Part shown: piece after piece, positions 33,548 to 42,116 of the stretch
Numbering within the stretch: the first letter of the stretch is position 1
Layout of the letters: the number at the start of each line of letters is the position of its first letter
Assembly: GCA_036390995.1 (NCBI GenBank)
Contig: DASWAT010000131.1
Location: 1 to 61,707, forward strand
Source: DASQQQ01 sp036390995
GTDB lineage: Bacteria; Actinomycetota; UBA4738; HRBIN12
Reading direction: 5' to 3'
DNA: 61,707 nt
Notes under the pieces: generated by a model
Seen by the model: only the letters and a program-made list of their open reading frames with translations
What the model was told of the DNA's origin: nothing
Databases searched by the model: none
Program-made: the position numbers and the translations under genes

Positions 33548-34822
33548 ATGCCGGCCTCGATCGTGCTCGGGACCCAGTGGGGGGACGAAGGTAAGGGCAA
33601 GGCCGTCGACGAGCTGGCCTCGGGCATGGACCTCGTGGTCCGGTACCAGGGCGGGAACAACGCCGGCCACACGGTCATCGCCGAAGGGCACATGCTGAAG
33701 CTGCACCTGGTCCCTTCGGGGATCCTGTACCCCCACATCACGCCGGTGATCGCCGACGGCGTGGTGGTGGATCCGGGCGTGCTGCTGGCGGAGATGGACA
33801 GCCTGACCGAGCTGGGGATCGACGTGTCCCGGCTGGTGGTCTCGGGCAACGCCCACATGATCATGCCGTACCACCTCGAGCTGGAGAAGGTCACCGAGCG
33901 GTACCTCGGCAAGCACGCGCTCGGCACGACGAAGCGGGGGATCGGACCGGCGTACGGTGACAAGGCCGCCAGGATCGGCCTGCGGATCCAGGACCTGTTC
34001 GATCCGAAGATCTTCCGGGAGAAGCTCGACGTCGTGCTGCGGGAGAAGAACCTGGTCCTCACGAAGGTCTACAACCGGCTCCCGCTGGAGGCAGAACGGA
34101 TCGTCGAGGACTACATGGCCCACGCGGAGCGGTTGCGGCCCTACGTGTCCGGCACCTCGAGGCTTATCCACGACGCCCTGCGCGCGGGCGAGCATGTGCT
34201 GTTCGAGGGGGCGCAGGGCACGATGCTCGACCTCGACCACGGGACGTACCCGTTCGTGACCTCATCGAACCCCGTGGCGGGGTACGCGCTGGCCTCCGCC
34301 GGGATCGGACCGATGGAGGTCGAACGTGTCATCGGCGTCGCGAAAGCGTACGTCACGCGAGTCGGAGCCGGGCCGTTCCCTACGGAGGACACCGGGCCGG
34401 AAGGCGACCGTCTCGGCGAGGTCGGGCAGGAGTTCGGCGTGACCACCGGCCGCAAGCGGCGGTGCGGGTGGTACGACGCCGTGATCATCCGGTACGCGGC
34501 CCGCTTGAACGGCTTGACCGAGCTGTTCCTGACCAAGCTGGACGTGCTGTCGGGCTTCTCCACCGTCAAGGTGTGCACCGAGTACCGGGCCGGCGGTGAG
34601 ACCTTCGACGAAGTCCCGCCGCACCAGTCTCTCTTCCACCAGGCAGAGCCCGTGTACGAGGAGCTGGAGGGATGGCAGGCACCGCTCGGGGAGGCTCGCG
34701 CCTACGGCGACCTGCCCCCGGCGGCACGCAGGTACGTGGAGCGCCTGCAGGACCTCGCGGGTGTGCGCGTGGCCACCGTCTCGGTCGGGCCCGCCCGCGA
34801 GCAGAGCCTGCCGATCCCATGA
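33548..34822 (+). CDS. purA: Adenylosuccinate synthetase
   Basis: 424 aa, full length. GTP-dependent ligation of aspartate to IMP on the way to AMP. Motifs: GTQWGDEGKGKAVDELA (P-loop with catalytic Asp), YQGGNNAGHTVI (catalytic His), TTKRGIGPAYGDKAARIG, FEGAQGTMLDLDHGTYPFVT and the IMP/GTP loop GRKRRCGWYDAVI. First gene of a ten-gene purine run. It overlaps purD by 4 nt. Confidence 0.98.
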   Translation: MPASIVLGTQWGDEGKGKAVDELASGMDLVVRYQGGNNAGHTVIAEGHMLKLHLVPSGILYPHITPVIADGVVVDPGVLLAEMDSLTELGIDVSRLVVSGNAHMIMPYHLELEKVTERYLGKHALGTTKRGIGPAYGDKAARIGLRIQDLFDPKIFREKLDVVLREKNLVLTKVYNRLPLEAERIVEDYMAHAERLRPYVSGTSRLIHDALRAGEHVLFEGAQGTMLDLDHGTYPFVTSSNPVAGYALASAGIGPMEVERVIGVAKAYVTRVGAGPFPTEDTGPEGDRLGEVGQEFGVTTGRKRRCGWYDAVIIRYAARLNGLTELFLTKLDVLSGFSTVKVCTEYRAGGETFDEVPPHQSLFHQAEPVYEELEGWQAPLGEARAYGDLPPAARRYVERLQDLAGVRVATVSVGPAREQSLPIP

Positions 34823-36096
34823 GGATCCTCGTCGTCGGCGGGGGAGGCCGCGAGCACGCCCTGGTGTGGCGGCTGGCCCAGAACCCCACGGTCGATCGCA
34901 TCCTCGCCGCACCGGGGAATGCCGGGATCGCGCAGGAGGCCACGTGCGTCGCCGTGGCCGCCGACGACGTGCGCGGCATCGCCGCGATCGTGGAGCGCGA
35001 GTCCATCGATCTCACGGTGGTGGGACCGGAGGCGCCGCTGGTGGCTGGGCTCGTCGACGAGCTCGCGGCCGCGGGGAACCGGGTCTTCGGTCCCACGAAG
35101 GACGCGGCCCGGATCGAGGGATCGAAGGCGTGGGCGAAGGAGCTGTGCGACCGGTACGGCATCCCCGCCGGACGGTCTCGCGCGTTCACCGACGTCGCGC
35201 CCGCGGTCGAGTATCTCGACGAGCTCGAGCCGCCGTACGTGGTGAAGGCGGACGGCCTGGCGGCAGGCAAGGGTGTGGTGATCGCCGAGACCAGGGCGAA
35301 GGCGATCGCGGCCCTCGAGGCGTGTCTGGTGGACCGGGTCTTCGGCGATGCCGGAACGACGGTCCTCGTCGAGGAGTATCTCGAGGGACCAGAGGTCTCT
35401 GCCTTCGCGCTGACCGACGGCCGTACCGTCGTGCCGCTCGCGATGGCCCAGGACTTCAAACGGGTTGGGGACGGCGATGCCGGCCCGAACACGGGCGGCA
35501 TGGGCGCCTACTCGCCGGTCCCGTTCGTGGACGACGCGACCGCGAGGCGGGTATGGGACGAGGTGCTGGCCCGGGCGGTCCACGCCATGGCATCGGAAGG
35601 CGTCACGTATCGCGGGGTGCTCTACGCCGGCCTCATGCTCACGAAGGACGGGCCGAAGCTCCTCGAGTTCAACGCCCGGTTCGGCGACCCCGAGACCGAG
35701 GTGATCGTCCCTCGCCTGCGCTCCGACCTCGGCGAGCTGCTGTTGGCTTGCGTGGAGGGCAACCTCCGCGACCATCGAACCGTGTGGGCCCCGTATGCCT
35801 GCGTCACGGTGGTTGCGGCCTCGGGCGGTTACCCGGGCGAGTACCGGACCGGCCTGCCCATCTCGGGCCTGGAGGCTGCGGCCGAGGTGGAGGGGGTGGT
35901 CGTCTTCCATGCCGGCACGGTCGAGCGACAGGGTAGAGTGGTCACCTCGGGGGGGCGGGTCCTAGCCGTGAGCGCCGTGGGCGACGATCTGGCGGAAGCC
36001 CGGACCCGCGCGTACGAGGGATACGAACGCATCTGGTTCGAGGGTATGCACGTCCGAAGGGACATCGCGCAGCGGGTGGCCGAGGAGGGGCGATGA
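34819..36096 (+). CDS. purD: Phosphoribosylamine-glycine ligase (GAR synthetase)
   Basis: 425 aa. Joins glycine to phosphoribosylamine with ATP. An ATP-grasp enzyme: it starts MRILVVGGGGREHALVWRLA and has GPEAPLVAGLVDELAAAG, PPYVVKADGLAAGKGVVIAE, NTGGMGAYSPVPF and EFNARFGDPETEVIVPRL. ATG 34819 overlaps the purA stop (ATGA). A longer upstream reading crosses purA and is a shadow. It overlaps purE by 4 nt. Confidence 0.97.
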   Translation: MRILVVGGGGREHALVWRLAQNPTVDRILAAPGNAGIAQEATCVAVAADDVRGIAAIVERESIDLTVVGPEAPLVAGLVDELAAAGNRVFGPTKDAARIEGSKAWAKELCDRYGIPAGRSRAFTDVAPAVEYLDELEPPYVVKADGLAAGKGVVIAETRAKAIAALEACLVDRVFGDAGTTVLVEEYLEGPEVSAFALTDGRTVVPLAMAQDFKRVGDGDAGPNTGGMGAYSPVPFVDDATARRVWDEVLARAVHAMASEGVTYRGVLYAGLMLTKDGPKLLEFNARFGDPETEVIVPRLRSDLGELLLACVEGNLRDHRTVWAPYACVTVVAASGGYPGEYRTGLPISGLEAAAEVEGVVVFHAGTVERQGRVVTSGGRVLAVSAVGDDLAEARTRAYEGYERIWFEGMHVRRDIAQRVAEEGR

Positions 36097-36569
36097 GCGA
36101 TCGAGGACCGGTCGTCGGGGTGCTCGTGGCATCGCCGGCCGAGCTGCCGGTCATGCAACAAGCCACCGCCATCCTGGAGAAGCTCGAGGTCCCTCATGAG
36201 ATCCGCGTGATGTCCGTGGCTCGGAGCCCAGATCTGGTGGACGAGTACGCCCGGACGGCTTTCGAGCGCGGGCTGAAGGCGATCATCTGCACCACTGGGA
36301 TCTCCGGGCACCTCGCGGCGGGGGTGGCCGCCCGGACTGTGCTCCCCGTCATCGGGGTGCCGATCGCGTCGCCGCCCGAGATGACCGGCTCGGAGGCGCT
36401 GATCGTGACCGTGCAGCAGCCCATGGGCGTGCCGGTGGCCTCCGTGGGGGTCGACGCCTCCGTGAACGCTGCGGTGCTGGCCGCGCAGATCGTCGGCGTG
36501 AACGACCCCGCCATGCAGAAGCGCCTCTGGAAGTTCAAGGACGACCTTTCGGAGGGGCTCCGGCTGTGA
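36093..36569 (+). CDS. purE: PurE-like protein (AIR carboxylase family) lacking key catalytic residues
   Basis: 158 aa. Length, fold pattern and operon position say PurE, which makes carboxyaminoimidazole ribotide. The glycine-rich core is recognisable: HLAAGVAARTVLPVIGVPI and PVASVGVDASVNAAVLAAQIV. However, the substrate loop GSxSD reads ASPAE, and the SAHRTP motif reads SVARSP. The Asp and the catalytic His (E. coli Asp19 and His45) are therefore Glu and Ala. The later AGGAAHLPG is TGISGHLAA. No purK lies in the window. It overlaps purD by 4 nt and precedes purB by 34 bp. It may be a changed-function paralogue with the true enzyme elsewhere, or a variant chemistry. Confidence 0.75.
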   Translation: MSDRGPVVGVLVASPAELPVMQQATAILEKLEVPHEIRVMSVARSPDLVDEYARTAFERGLKAIICTTGISGHLAAGVAARTVLPVIGVPIASPPEMTGSEALIVTVQQPMGVPVASVGVDASVNAAVLAAQIVGVNDPAMQKRLWKFKDDLSEGLRL

Positions 36570-36603
36570 GCCACCTCCGGCGGCTGCCACCGGGAGCCGG
36601 CGC

Positions 36604-37917
36604 ATGATCCCCCGCTACACCTTGCCCGGGATGGCGGCCGTGTGGTCGGACGAGGCTCGACTCGGCCACTGGCTCGAGATCGAGATCCTCGCCGTCGAGG
36701 CGTGGGCACACCTCGGTCGCGTGCCCCAGGCGGACGCCGAGGCGATCCGAGCGCGTGCGGCGTTCACCGTGGAGCGGGTCCTCGAGTTGGAGGCGGTCAC
36801 GAAGCACGACGTCGCCGCGTTCGTCCGATGCGTCGGCGAGTCGGTGGGCCCCGAAGGCCGGTGGGTGCACTTCGGGATGACCTCGTCCGACGTGCTGGAC
36901 ACGGGGTTCGCTCTCCAGCTGTGCGAGGCGGCGGACCTGCTGTTGATCCGGCTGGAGCGGTTGCTCGCCGCGGTGAAACGCCTCGCCCTGCAGCACCGCG
37001 AGACGATGATGATCGGCCGCACGCACGGTGTCCATGCCGAGCCCACGAGCTTCGGGCACAAGGTGGCGCTCTGGGCCTTCGAGCTCGACCGCGATCGCGA
37101 GCGGCTCCGGCGGGCCCGCGAGACGGTCTCGGTGGGGAAGATCTCCGGCGTGGTCGGTACGTACGCATCGGTGGATCCCCGGGTGGAGGAGGAGGTGTGT
37201 GCACGTCTCGGCCTGCGGCCCGCCGAGGCGTCGAGCCAGATCGTGCCGCGGGATCGGCATGCCGAGTACCTCGCGGCCCTGGCGCTGCTGGCGACGTCGC
37301 TCGACCTCGTCGCCACCGAGATCCGCCACCTGGCTCGCACCGAGGTGCGCGAGGTCCAGGAGCCGTTCACCGAGGGACAGAAGGGTTCCAGCGCGATGCC
37401 CCACAAGCGGAACCCCGTGCGGTGCGAGCGGATCACGGGCCTTGCCCGGGTGGTCCGCGGCCACCTCCAGGCCGCGATGGAGAACGTGGTGCTCTGGCAC
37501 GAGCGCGATATCTCGCACTCCTCGGCGGAACGGGTGATCTTCCCCGACTCGACCATGGTCGTGGACTTCATGCTGGCCGAGCTCACGGACGTGCTGCAGG
37601 ATCTCCGCGTGTACCCGGACCGGATGCGCACGAACCTCGAAGCCGGGGGCGGGCTGGCGTTCTCGCAAGGCGTGCTGCTTGCGCTCGTGGAAGCCGGTCT
37701 GTCCCGCGACGCGGCGTACGCCGCCGTGCAACGGGCCGCCGGGGCCGCGTGGGACCTGGGCGAGGACTTCCGCGCTCGGTTGGCGGAAGACCCAGAGGTG
37801 GCCGGGGCGCTCACCCGGGACGACCTTGCTGCGTTGTTCGACGCGTCGCGATACCTGAGGAACCTCGACGGCGTGTTCGATCGTCTGGCGAAGCTTCCCG
37901 TGAGGGAGGAGGGGTGA
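36604..37917 (+). CDS. purB: Adenylosuccinate lyase
   Basis: 437 aa. Removes fumarate from SAICAR and from adenylosuccinate. Fumarase/aspartase superfamily marks: start MIPRYTLPGMAAVWSDEARL, HFGMTSSDVLDTGFALQL, IGRTHGVHAEPTSFGHKVA (catalytic His) and the signature loop GQKGSSAMPHKRNPVRCER. ATG 36604 has GGGAG upstream. It is followed by purC after 10 bp. Confidence 0.97.
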   Translation: MIPRYTLPGMAAVWSDEARLGHWLEIEILAVEAWAHLGRVPQADAEAIRARAAFTVERVLELEAVTKHDVAAFVRCVGESVGPEGRWVHFGMTSSDVLDTGFALQLCEAADLLLIRLERLLAAVKRLALQHRETMMIGRTHGVHAEPTSFGHKVALWAFELDRDRERLRRARETVSVGKISGVVGTYASVDPRVEEEVCARLGLRPAEASSQIVPRDRHAEYLAALALLATSLDLVATEIRHLARTEVREVQEPFTEGQKGSSAMPHKRNPVRCERITGLARVVRGHLQAAMENVVLWHERDISHSSAERVIFPDSTMVVDFMLAELTDVLQDLRVYPDRMRTNLEAGGGLAFSQGVLLALVEAGLSRDAAYAAVQRAAGAAWDLGEDFRARLAEDPEVAGALTRDDLAALFDASRYLRNLDGVFDRLAKLPVREEG

Positions 37918-37927
37918 GGTCGGCGTC

Positions 37928-38881
37928 ATGAGCCAGGGTGGGAGACTGAAGGCGCAGGGCAAGGTCCGGGACATCTACGACGCGGGGGAGGCCCGGCTGC
38001 TGCTGGTCGCCACCGACCGCATCTCGGCGTTCGACGTGATCCTGCCGGACGCGATCCCCGACAAGGGGCGGGTATTGACCGGTCTTTCGGTGTTCTGGTT
38101 CGAGAAGTCGAAGGACCTCGTTCCGAACCACCTCCTCAGCGTGGACCGGCGGGACTTCCCCGAGCCGTTCCGGAGCGAACCGTCGCTCTCTGGCCGCTCG
38201 ATGCTCGTGAAGAAGGCCGAGGTCGTGCCGGTGGAGTGCGTCGCCCGCGGGTACCTCACCGGTTCGGGCCTCAAGCAGTATCGGGCCGAGGGCCACGTAT
38301 GCGGGGTGCCCCTGCCGTACGGCCTCGACGAGGCCTCGAAGCTTCCGGAGCCCATCTTCACACCGACGACGAAGGCCGCCGAGGGCCACGACCTCCCGCT
38401 CACGTTCGAGGAGACGGTGGACCTGATCGGCAAGGGCCTGGCGGAGCGCCTCCGCGAGCTCACGATCGGGCTGTACGAGCGCGGCGCCGAGGTGGCGGCC
38501 GAGCGCGGCATCATCGTGGCGGACACGAAGTTCGAGTTCGGCTTCGCGGACGGCGAGTTGATGCTCGTCGACGAGGTGCTCACACCCGACTCCTCTCGGT
38601 TCTGGCCGGCCGACGGATACGCACCGGGAACGATGCAGCCGAGCTTCGACAAGCAGTTCGTCCGAGACTGGCTGGATGCGAGCGGCTGGGACCACGAGCC
38701 GCCGCCGCCGGACCTGCCGGCCGAGGTCATCGGCAGGACCGCGCTGAAGTACCAGGAGGCCTACGAACGGATCACCGGGGAGCGATGGGATCACTACCGG
38801 CATCGCATGGGGATCATGTCCGACCACGACTGGGAGCGGTGCGCGGTGGACCTGGAGCGTCTGCGAGGCGAGCACGCGTGA
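37928..38881 (+). CDS. purC: SAICAR synthetase
   Basis: 317 aa, the longer (fungal/actinobacterial-like) form compared with about 240 aa in many bacteria. Ligates aspartate to CAIR using ATP. Motifs: GKVRDIYDAGEARLLLVATD, RISAFDVILPDAIPDKG, VECVARGYLTGSGLKQY and IIVADTKFEFGFADGELMLV with VDEVLTPDSSRFWPAD. Its substrate would come from purE; see the PurE entry for why that step is in question. The stop overlaps purS by 4 nt (GTGA). Confidence 0.97.
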   Translation: MSQGGRLKAQGKVRDIYDAGEARLLLVATDRISAFDVILPDAIPDKGRVLTGLSVFWFEKSKDLVPNHLLSVDRRDFPEPFRSEPSLSGRSMLVKKAEVVPVECVARGYLTGSGLKQYRAEGHVCGVPLPYGLDEASKLPEPIFTPTTKAAEGHDLPLTFEETVDLIGKGLAERLRELTIGLYERGAEVAAERGIIVADTKFEFGFADGELMLVDEVLTPDSSRFWPADGYAPGTMQPSFDKQFVRDWLDASGWDHEPPPPDLPAEVIGRTALKYQEAYERITGERWDHYRHRMGIMSDHDWERCAVDLERLRGEHA

Positions 38882-39159
38882 AGTTCCACTGCTCCGTGGA
38901 CGTGAGGCTGAAGCCCGGGCTCCTCGATCCCCAGGGGAAGGCGATCGAGGGAGCCCTGCCCGCCATGGGCTGGACGAACGTTTCGGACGTGCGCGTCGGA
39001 AAGCACGTCGAGTTCTACGTCGAAGCGCGAGATCAGACGACGGCCGTCGCCCAGGTCCACGAGATGGCCGAACGGCTCCTATCGAATCCCGTGATCGAGA
39101 CCTTCGCCATCCGCGGGGTGGAGGCGTTCGCGGGCCTGACGTTCGAGGACCGGCCGTGA
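38878..39159 (+). CDS. purS: FGAM synthetase subunit PurS
   Basis: 93 aa. Small bridging subunit that couples the glutaminase PurQ to the synthetase PurL. It begins KFHCSVDVRLKPGLLDPQGKA, followed by ALPAMGWTNVSDVRVGKHVEF and a C-terminal helix/strand (MAERLLSNPVIETFAIR). GTG 38878 overlaps purC by 4 nt; the end overlaps purQ by 4 nt. Confidence 0.95.
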   Translation: MKFHCSVDVRLKPGLLDPQGKAIEGALPAMGWTNVSDVRVGKHVEFYVEARDQTTAVAQVHEMAERLLSNPVIETFAIRGVEAFAGLTFEDRP

Positions 39160-39863
39160 CCCGGAGGCCTCGGATCGGCGTGATCACGTTCCCCGGATCG
39201 CTCGACGACCGCGACGCGCTCCGGTCGGTGCGCTTCATGGGCGGGGAGGGCGTGCCCCTCTGGCACGCCGAGCACGACCTGAGGGAGATCGACGCCGTGA
39301 TCCTCCCCGGGGGCTTCTCGTACGGCGACTACCTGCGAACCGGCGCGATCGCCCGGTTCGCCGCGGTCATGGACGAGGTGCGCACGTTCGCTGCGCGTGG
39401 CGGGCCGGTGCTCGGGATCTGCAACGGCTTCCAGATCCTGTGCGAGGCTGGCCTCCTGCCGGGCGCCCTCATCCGGAACCGCCAGCTCCGGTTCGTCTGC
39501 CGATGGGTGGACGTACGCGTGGAGAGCTCTCGGTCCGTGCTCACCGAAGGCCTCGCTTCCGGCGAGGTCCTGCGCGTCCCGGTGAAGCACGGGGAAGGTC
39601 AGTTCGTCGCCGGGGCCGGCGACCTCCGGCGGATCGAGGACGAGGGTCTGGTGGTGCTGCGCTACTGCGGGCGGGACGGCGCCGTCGACGACGCGCACAA
39701 CGTGAACGGCAGCCTCGACGCCATCGCCGGCGTCCGGAGCGAGGGGGGCAATGTCGTCGGCCTCATGCCGCACCCGGAGCACGCGGTCGATCCCGATCTG
39801 GGCCCCACGGGCGGCCAGCCGATGTTCGCGTCGCTGCTCGCTTCGGCGCTGGCCCGCGTGTAG
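39156..39863 (+). CDS. purQ: FGAM synthetase glutaminase subunit PurQ
   Basis: 235 aa. Class I glutamine amidotransferase that supplies ammonia to PurL. It begins IGVITFPGSLDDRDALRSV. The oxyanion/nucleophile elbow is GPVLGICNGFQILCEAG with Cys, and the His-Glu pair is in GLMPHPEHAVD. GTG 39156 overlaps purS. The gap to purL is 10 bp. Confidence 0.97.
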   Translation: MTRRPRIGVITFPGSLDDRDALRSVRFMGGEGVPLWHAEHDLREIDAVILPGGFSYGDYLRTGAIARFAAVMDEVRTFAARGGPVLGICNGFQILCEAGLLPGALIRNRQLRFVCRWVDVRVESSRSVLTEGLASGEVLRVPVKHGEGQFVAGAGDLRRIEDEGLVVLRYCGRDGAVDDAHNVNGSLDAIAGVRSEGGNVVGLMPHPEHAVDPDLGPTGGQPMFASLLASALARV

Positions 39864-39873
39864 GACGGCAAGC

Positions 39874-42069
39874 GTGGATCAGCCGCTGCACCTGGCTCTC
39901 GGGCTCACCGACGACGAGCTCGACCGCATCCGGCAGACGCTCGGTCGGGACCCGAACCCGAACGAGCTGGCGATGTACGCGGCGATGTGGTCGGAGCACT
40001 GTTCGTACAAGTCGAGCAAGGTCCACCTGCGCCGCCTGCCCACGGAGGGTCCCCAGGTCCTCGTGGGGCCGGGCCAGGACGCGGGCGCCGTCGACATCGG
40101 CGACGGCTTGGCCGTCGTGTTCAAGATGGAGTCGCACTCGCATCCCAGCGCGGTCGAGCCGTACCAGGGCGCCGCCACCGGGGTCGGCGGAATCGTCCGC
40201 GACATCGTCGCGATGGGGGCTCGGCCCATCGCGCTGCTCGACCCGCTCCGGTTCGGCCCGCTCACCGACGAGCGGAACCGATTCCTATTCTCCGGCGTGG
40301 TGGCCGGCATCGGCGGCTACGGCAACTGCATCGGCGTGCCCACGGTCGGCGGCGAGGTGCATTTCGCGGAACCGCACGGCGCGAACCCCACCGTGAACGT
40401 GATGTGCGTGGGCATCGCGCAGGCCGACCGCCTGGTGACCTCGGCCCGAGAGGTCCACGAGGGCTCCCTGCTGCTCCTATTCGGCGCCGCCACCGGACGC
40501 GACGGGATCGGCGGGGTCTCGGTGCTGGCCTCCCGGACACTGGAGGAGGGCTCCGAGGAGAGCCGGCCGAGCGTGCAGATCGGTGACCCGTTCGCCGAGA
40601 AGCTCCTCATCGAGGCGTCACTGGAGCTCGTCGAGCGCGACGTGCTCGAGGGGCTCCAGGATCTCGGAGGCGCCGGTCTCACCTGCGCGGTGAGCGAGTC
40701 CGCGGCTCGAGCCCGGATGGGCGCCGACCTGGACCTCGACGCGGTGCCGCTTCGGGAGCCGAGCCTCCAGGCCTTCGAGATCCTGACGAGCGAGTCGCAG
40801 GAGCGGATGCTCGCGATCGTGCGTCCCGACCGGCTCGAGGAGGCGCGCGAGGTCTGCGCGAGGTGGGGGCTGTCCTCGGCCGTGGTCGGGTCGCTTCGGG
40901 CCGGCGGTGGGCTCACGGTGAGGCTCGGTGGCAACGTGGTGGCCGAGATCCCCGCCCGGTCGCTCGCCGACGAGGGGCCCGAGTACTATCGGCCGATGGA
41001 GCCGCCCCTCGGGGTCGACGAGGTCTTGGATGACGACCCCACGTTCGCGACCGTCGAGGTCGCACCGGAGGCAGCGCTCCGCTCGGTGCTGACCTCGCCC
41101 AACATCGCATCGAAGCGCTGGGTCTGGGAGCAGTACGACTCGCTCGTCCAGGGTGGGACCGTGCTGGGTCCCGGCGCCGACGCCGCCGTGATCCGGATCG
41201 AAGGGACGTTGAAGGCGCTTGTACTCTCTTCGGACGGGAAAGGCCGGTACGGTGCGCTCGACCCGTACCTCGGCGCTGCACACGCCGTGGCCGAGGCCGC
41301 GCGCAACGTCTCGACGCTCGGGGCGAAGCCGCTCGCGATCACCAACTGCCTGAACTTCGGCAACCCGGAGCGTCCCGAGGTCATGTGGCAGTTCGCCGAG
41401 TCGATCCAGGGGATGGCGGACGCCTGCAGGGCCCTGGAGACGCCGGTTACCGGTGGCAACGTGAGCTTCTACAACGAGTCCGGCGACTCGGCGATCTGGC
41501 CGACTCCGGTGATCGGGATGCTCGGCCTGATCGAGGACTATCGCCTGCTGGTGCGTCCGGGGTTCTCGGGGTCGGGGCTCCCGATCTACCTGCTGGGGGA
41601 GACGTTCCCCGAGCTCGGCGGCTCCGAGTTCGCCGAGGTGGTCCTGGGAACCCTGGCCGGGCGCCCGCCGGCCCTCGACCTGGACCGGGAGGCTCTCCTT
41701 CAGCGGCTCCTGGTCGACGCGGCTGCGGCGGACCTGTTGGACTCGGCACACGATTGCTCGGACGGCGGGCTGGCCGTGACCCTGGTCGAGTCGGCGATCG
41801 CGGGGGACACGGGCTTCGCGGCGAATCTCCCCGGTGACGTCCCTTGGTACGTCACCCTGTTCTCGGAGTCGGCGTCCAGGGCGGTCGTCTCGGTGGCGCC
41901 GGAGCGGGCCGACGGGCTCGAGGAGCTGGCCGTCGCCCGCGGTGTGCCCTTCTCCCGGCTCGGGGAGACCGGCGGGCCCCGGATGGTCTTCGACGGGCTC
42001 CTCGACCTCGCCGTGGAGGACGTCCGCGGTCTCTACGAGGACGCCATCCCCAGGCTCCTCGCAGGCTGA
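39874..42069 (+). CDS. purL: FGAM synthetase large subunit PurL
   Basis: 731 aa, the small PurL type that needs PurS and PurQ. Converts FGAR to FGAM with ATP. It has PNPNELAMYAAMWSEHCSYK, FKMESHSHPSAVEPYQGAAT, GIGGYGNCIGVPTVGGEVHF, LQDLGGAGLTCAVSESAARA, FLTG-like SSDGKGRYGALDPYLG, ALETPVTGGNVSFYNES and the closing SAHDCSDGGLAVTLVESA. GTG 39874 follows AGGA. The stop is 47 nt before the purF start. Confidence 0.97.
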   Translation: MDQPLHLALGLTDDELDRIRQTLGRDPNPNELAMYAAMWSEHCSYKSSKVHLRRLPTEGPQVLVGPGQDAGAVDIGDGLAVVFKMESHSHPSAVEPYQGAATGVGGIVRDIVAMGARPIALLDPLRFGPLTDERNRFLFSGVVAGIGGYGNCIGVPTVGGEVHFAEPHGANPTVNVMCVGIAQADRLVTSAREVHEGSLLLLFGAATGRDGIGGVSVLASRTLEEGSEESRPSVQIGDPFAEKLLIEASLELVERDVLEGLQDLGGAGLTCAVSESAARARMGADLDLDAVPLREPSLQAFEILTSESQERMLAIVRPDRLEEAREVCARWGLSSAVVGSLRAGGGLTVRLGGNVVAEIPARSLADEGPEYYRPMEPPLGVDEVLDDDPTFATVEVAPEAALRSVLTSPNIASKRWVWEQYDSLVQGGTVLGPGADAAVIRIEGTLKALVLSSDGKGRYGALDPYLGAAHAVAEAARNVSTLGAKPLAITNCLNFGNPERPEVMWQFAESIQGMADACRALETPVTGGNVSFYNESGDSAIWPTPVIGMLGLIEDYRLLVRPGFSGSGLPIYLLGETFPELGGSEFAEVVLGTLAGRPPALDLDREALLQRLLVDAAAADLLDSAHDCSDGGLAVTLVESAIAGDTGFAANLPGDVPWYVTLFSESASRAVVSVAPERADGLEELAVARGVPFSRLGETGGPRMVFDGLLDLAVEDVRGLYEDAIPRLLAG

Positions 42070-42101
42070 TCCGGCAGCCCGACTTCGCGCAGGCCGGGTG
42101 C

Positions 42102-42107
42102 TACCAT
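42102..42107 (+). promoter_or_regulatory. Internal -10 box before purF
   Basis: TACCAT 9 nt before the purF GTG, with no ribosome-binding site. This suggests a second, leaderless start inside the pur run. Confidence 0.4.
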
Positions 42108-42116
42108 CGGCCGGCG

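Noticed and set aside
41844..42116. Upstream extension of purF
   Set aside because: It overlaps purL by more than 200 bp. The GTG at 42117 gives a proper 9-residue propeptide before the catalytic Cys and sits behind a -10 box.
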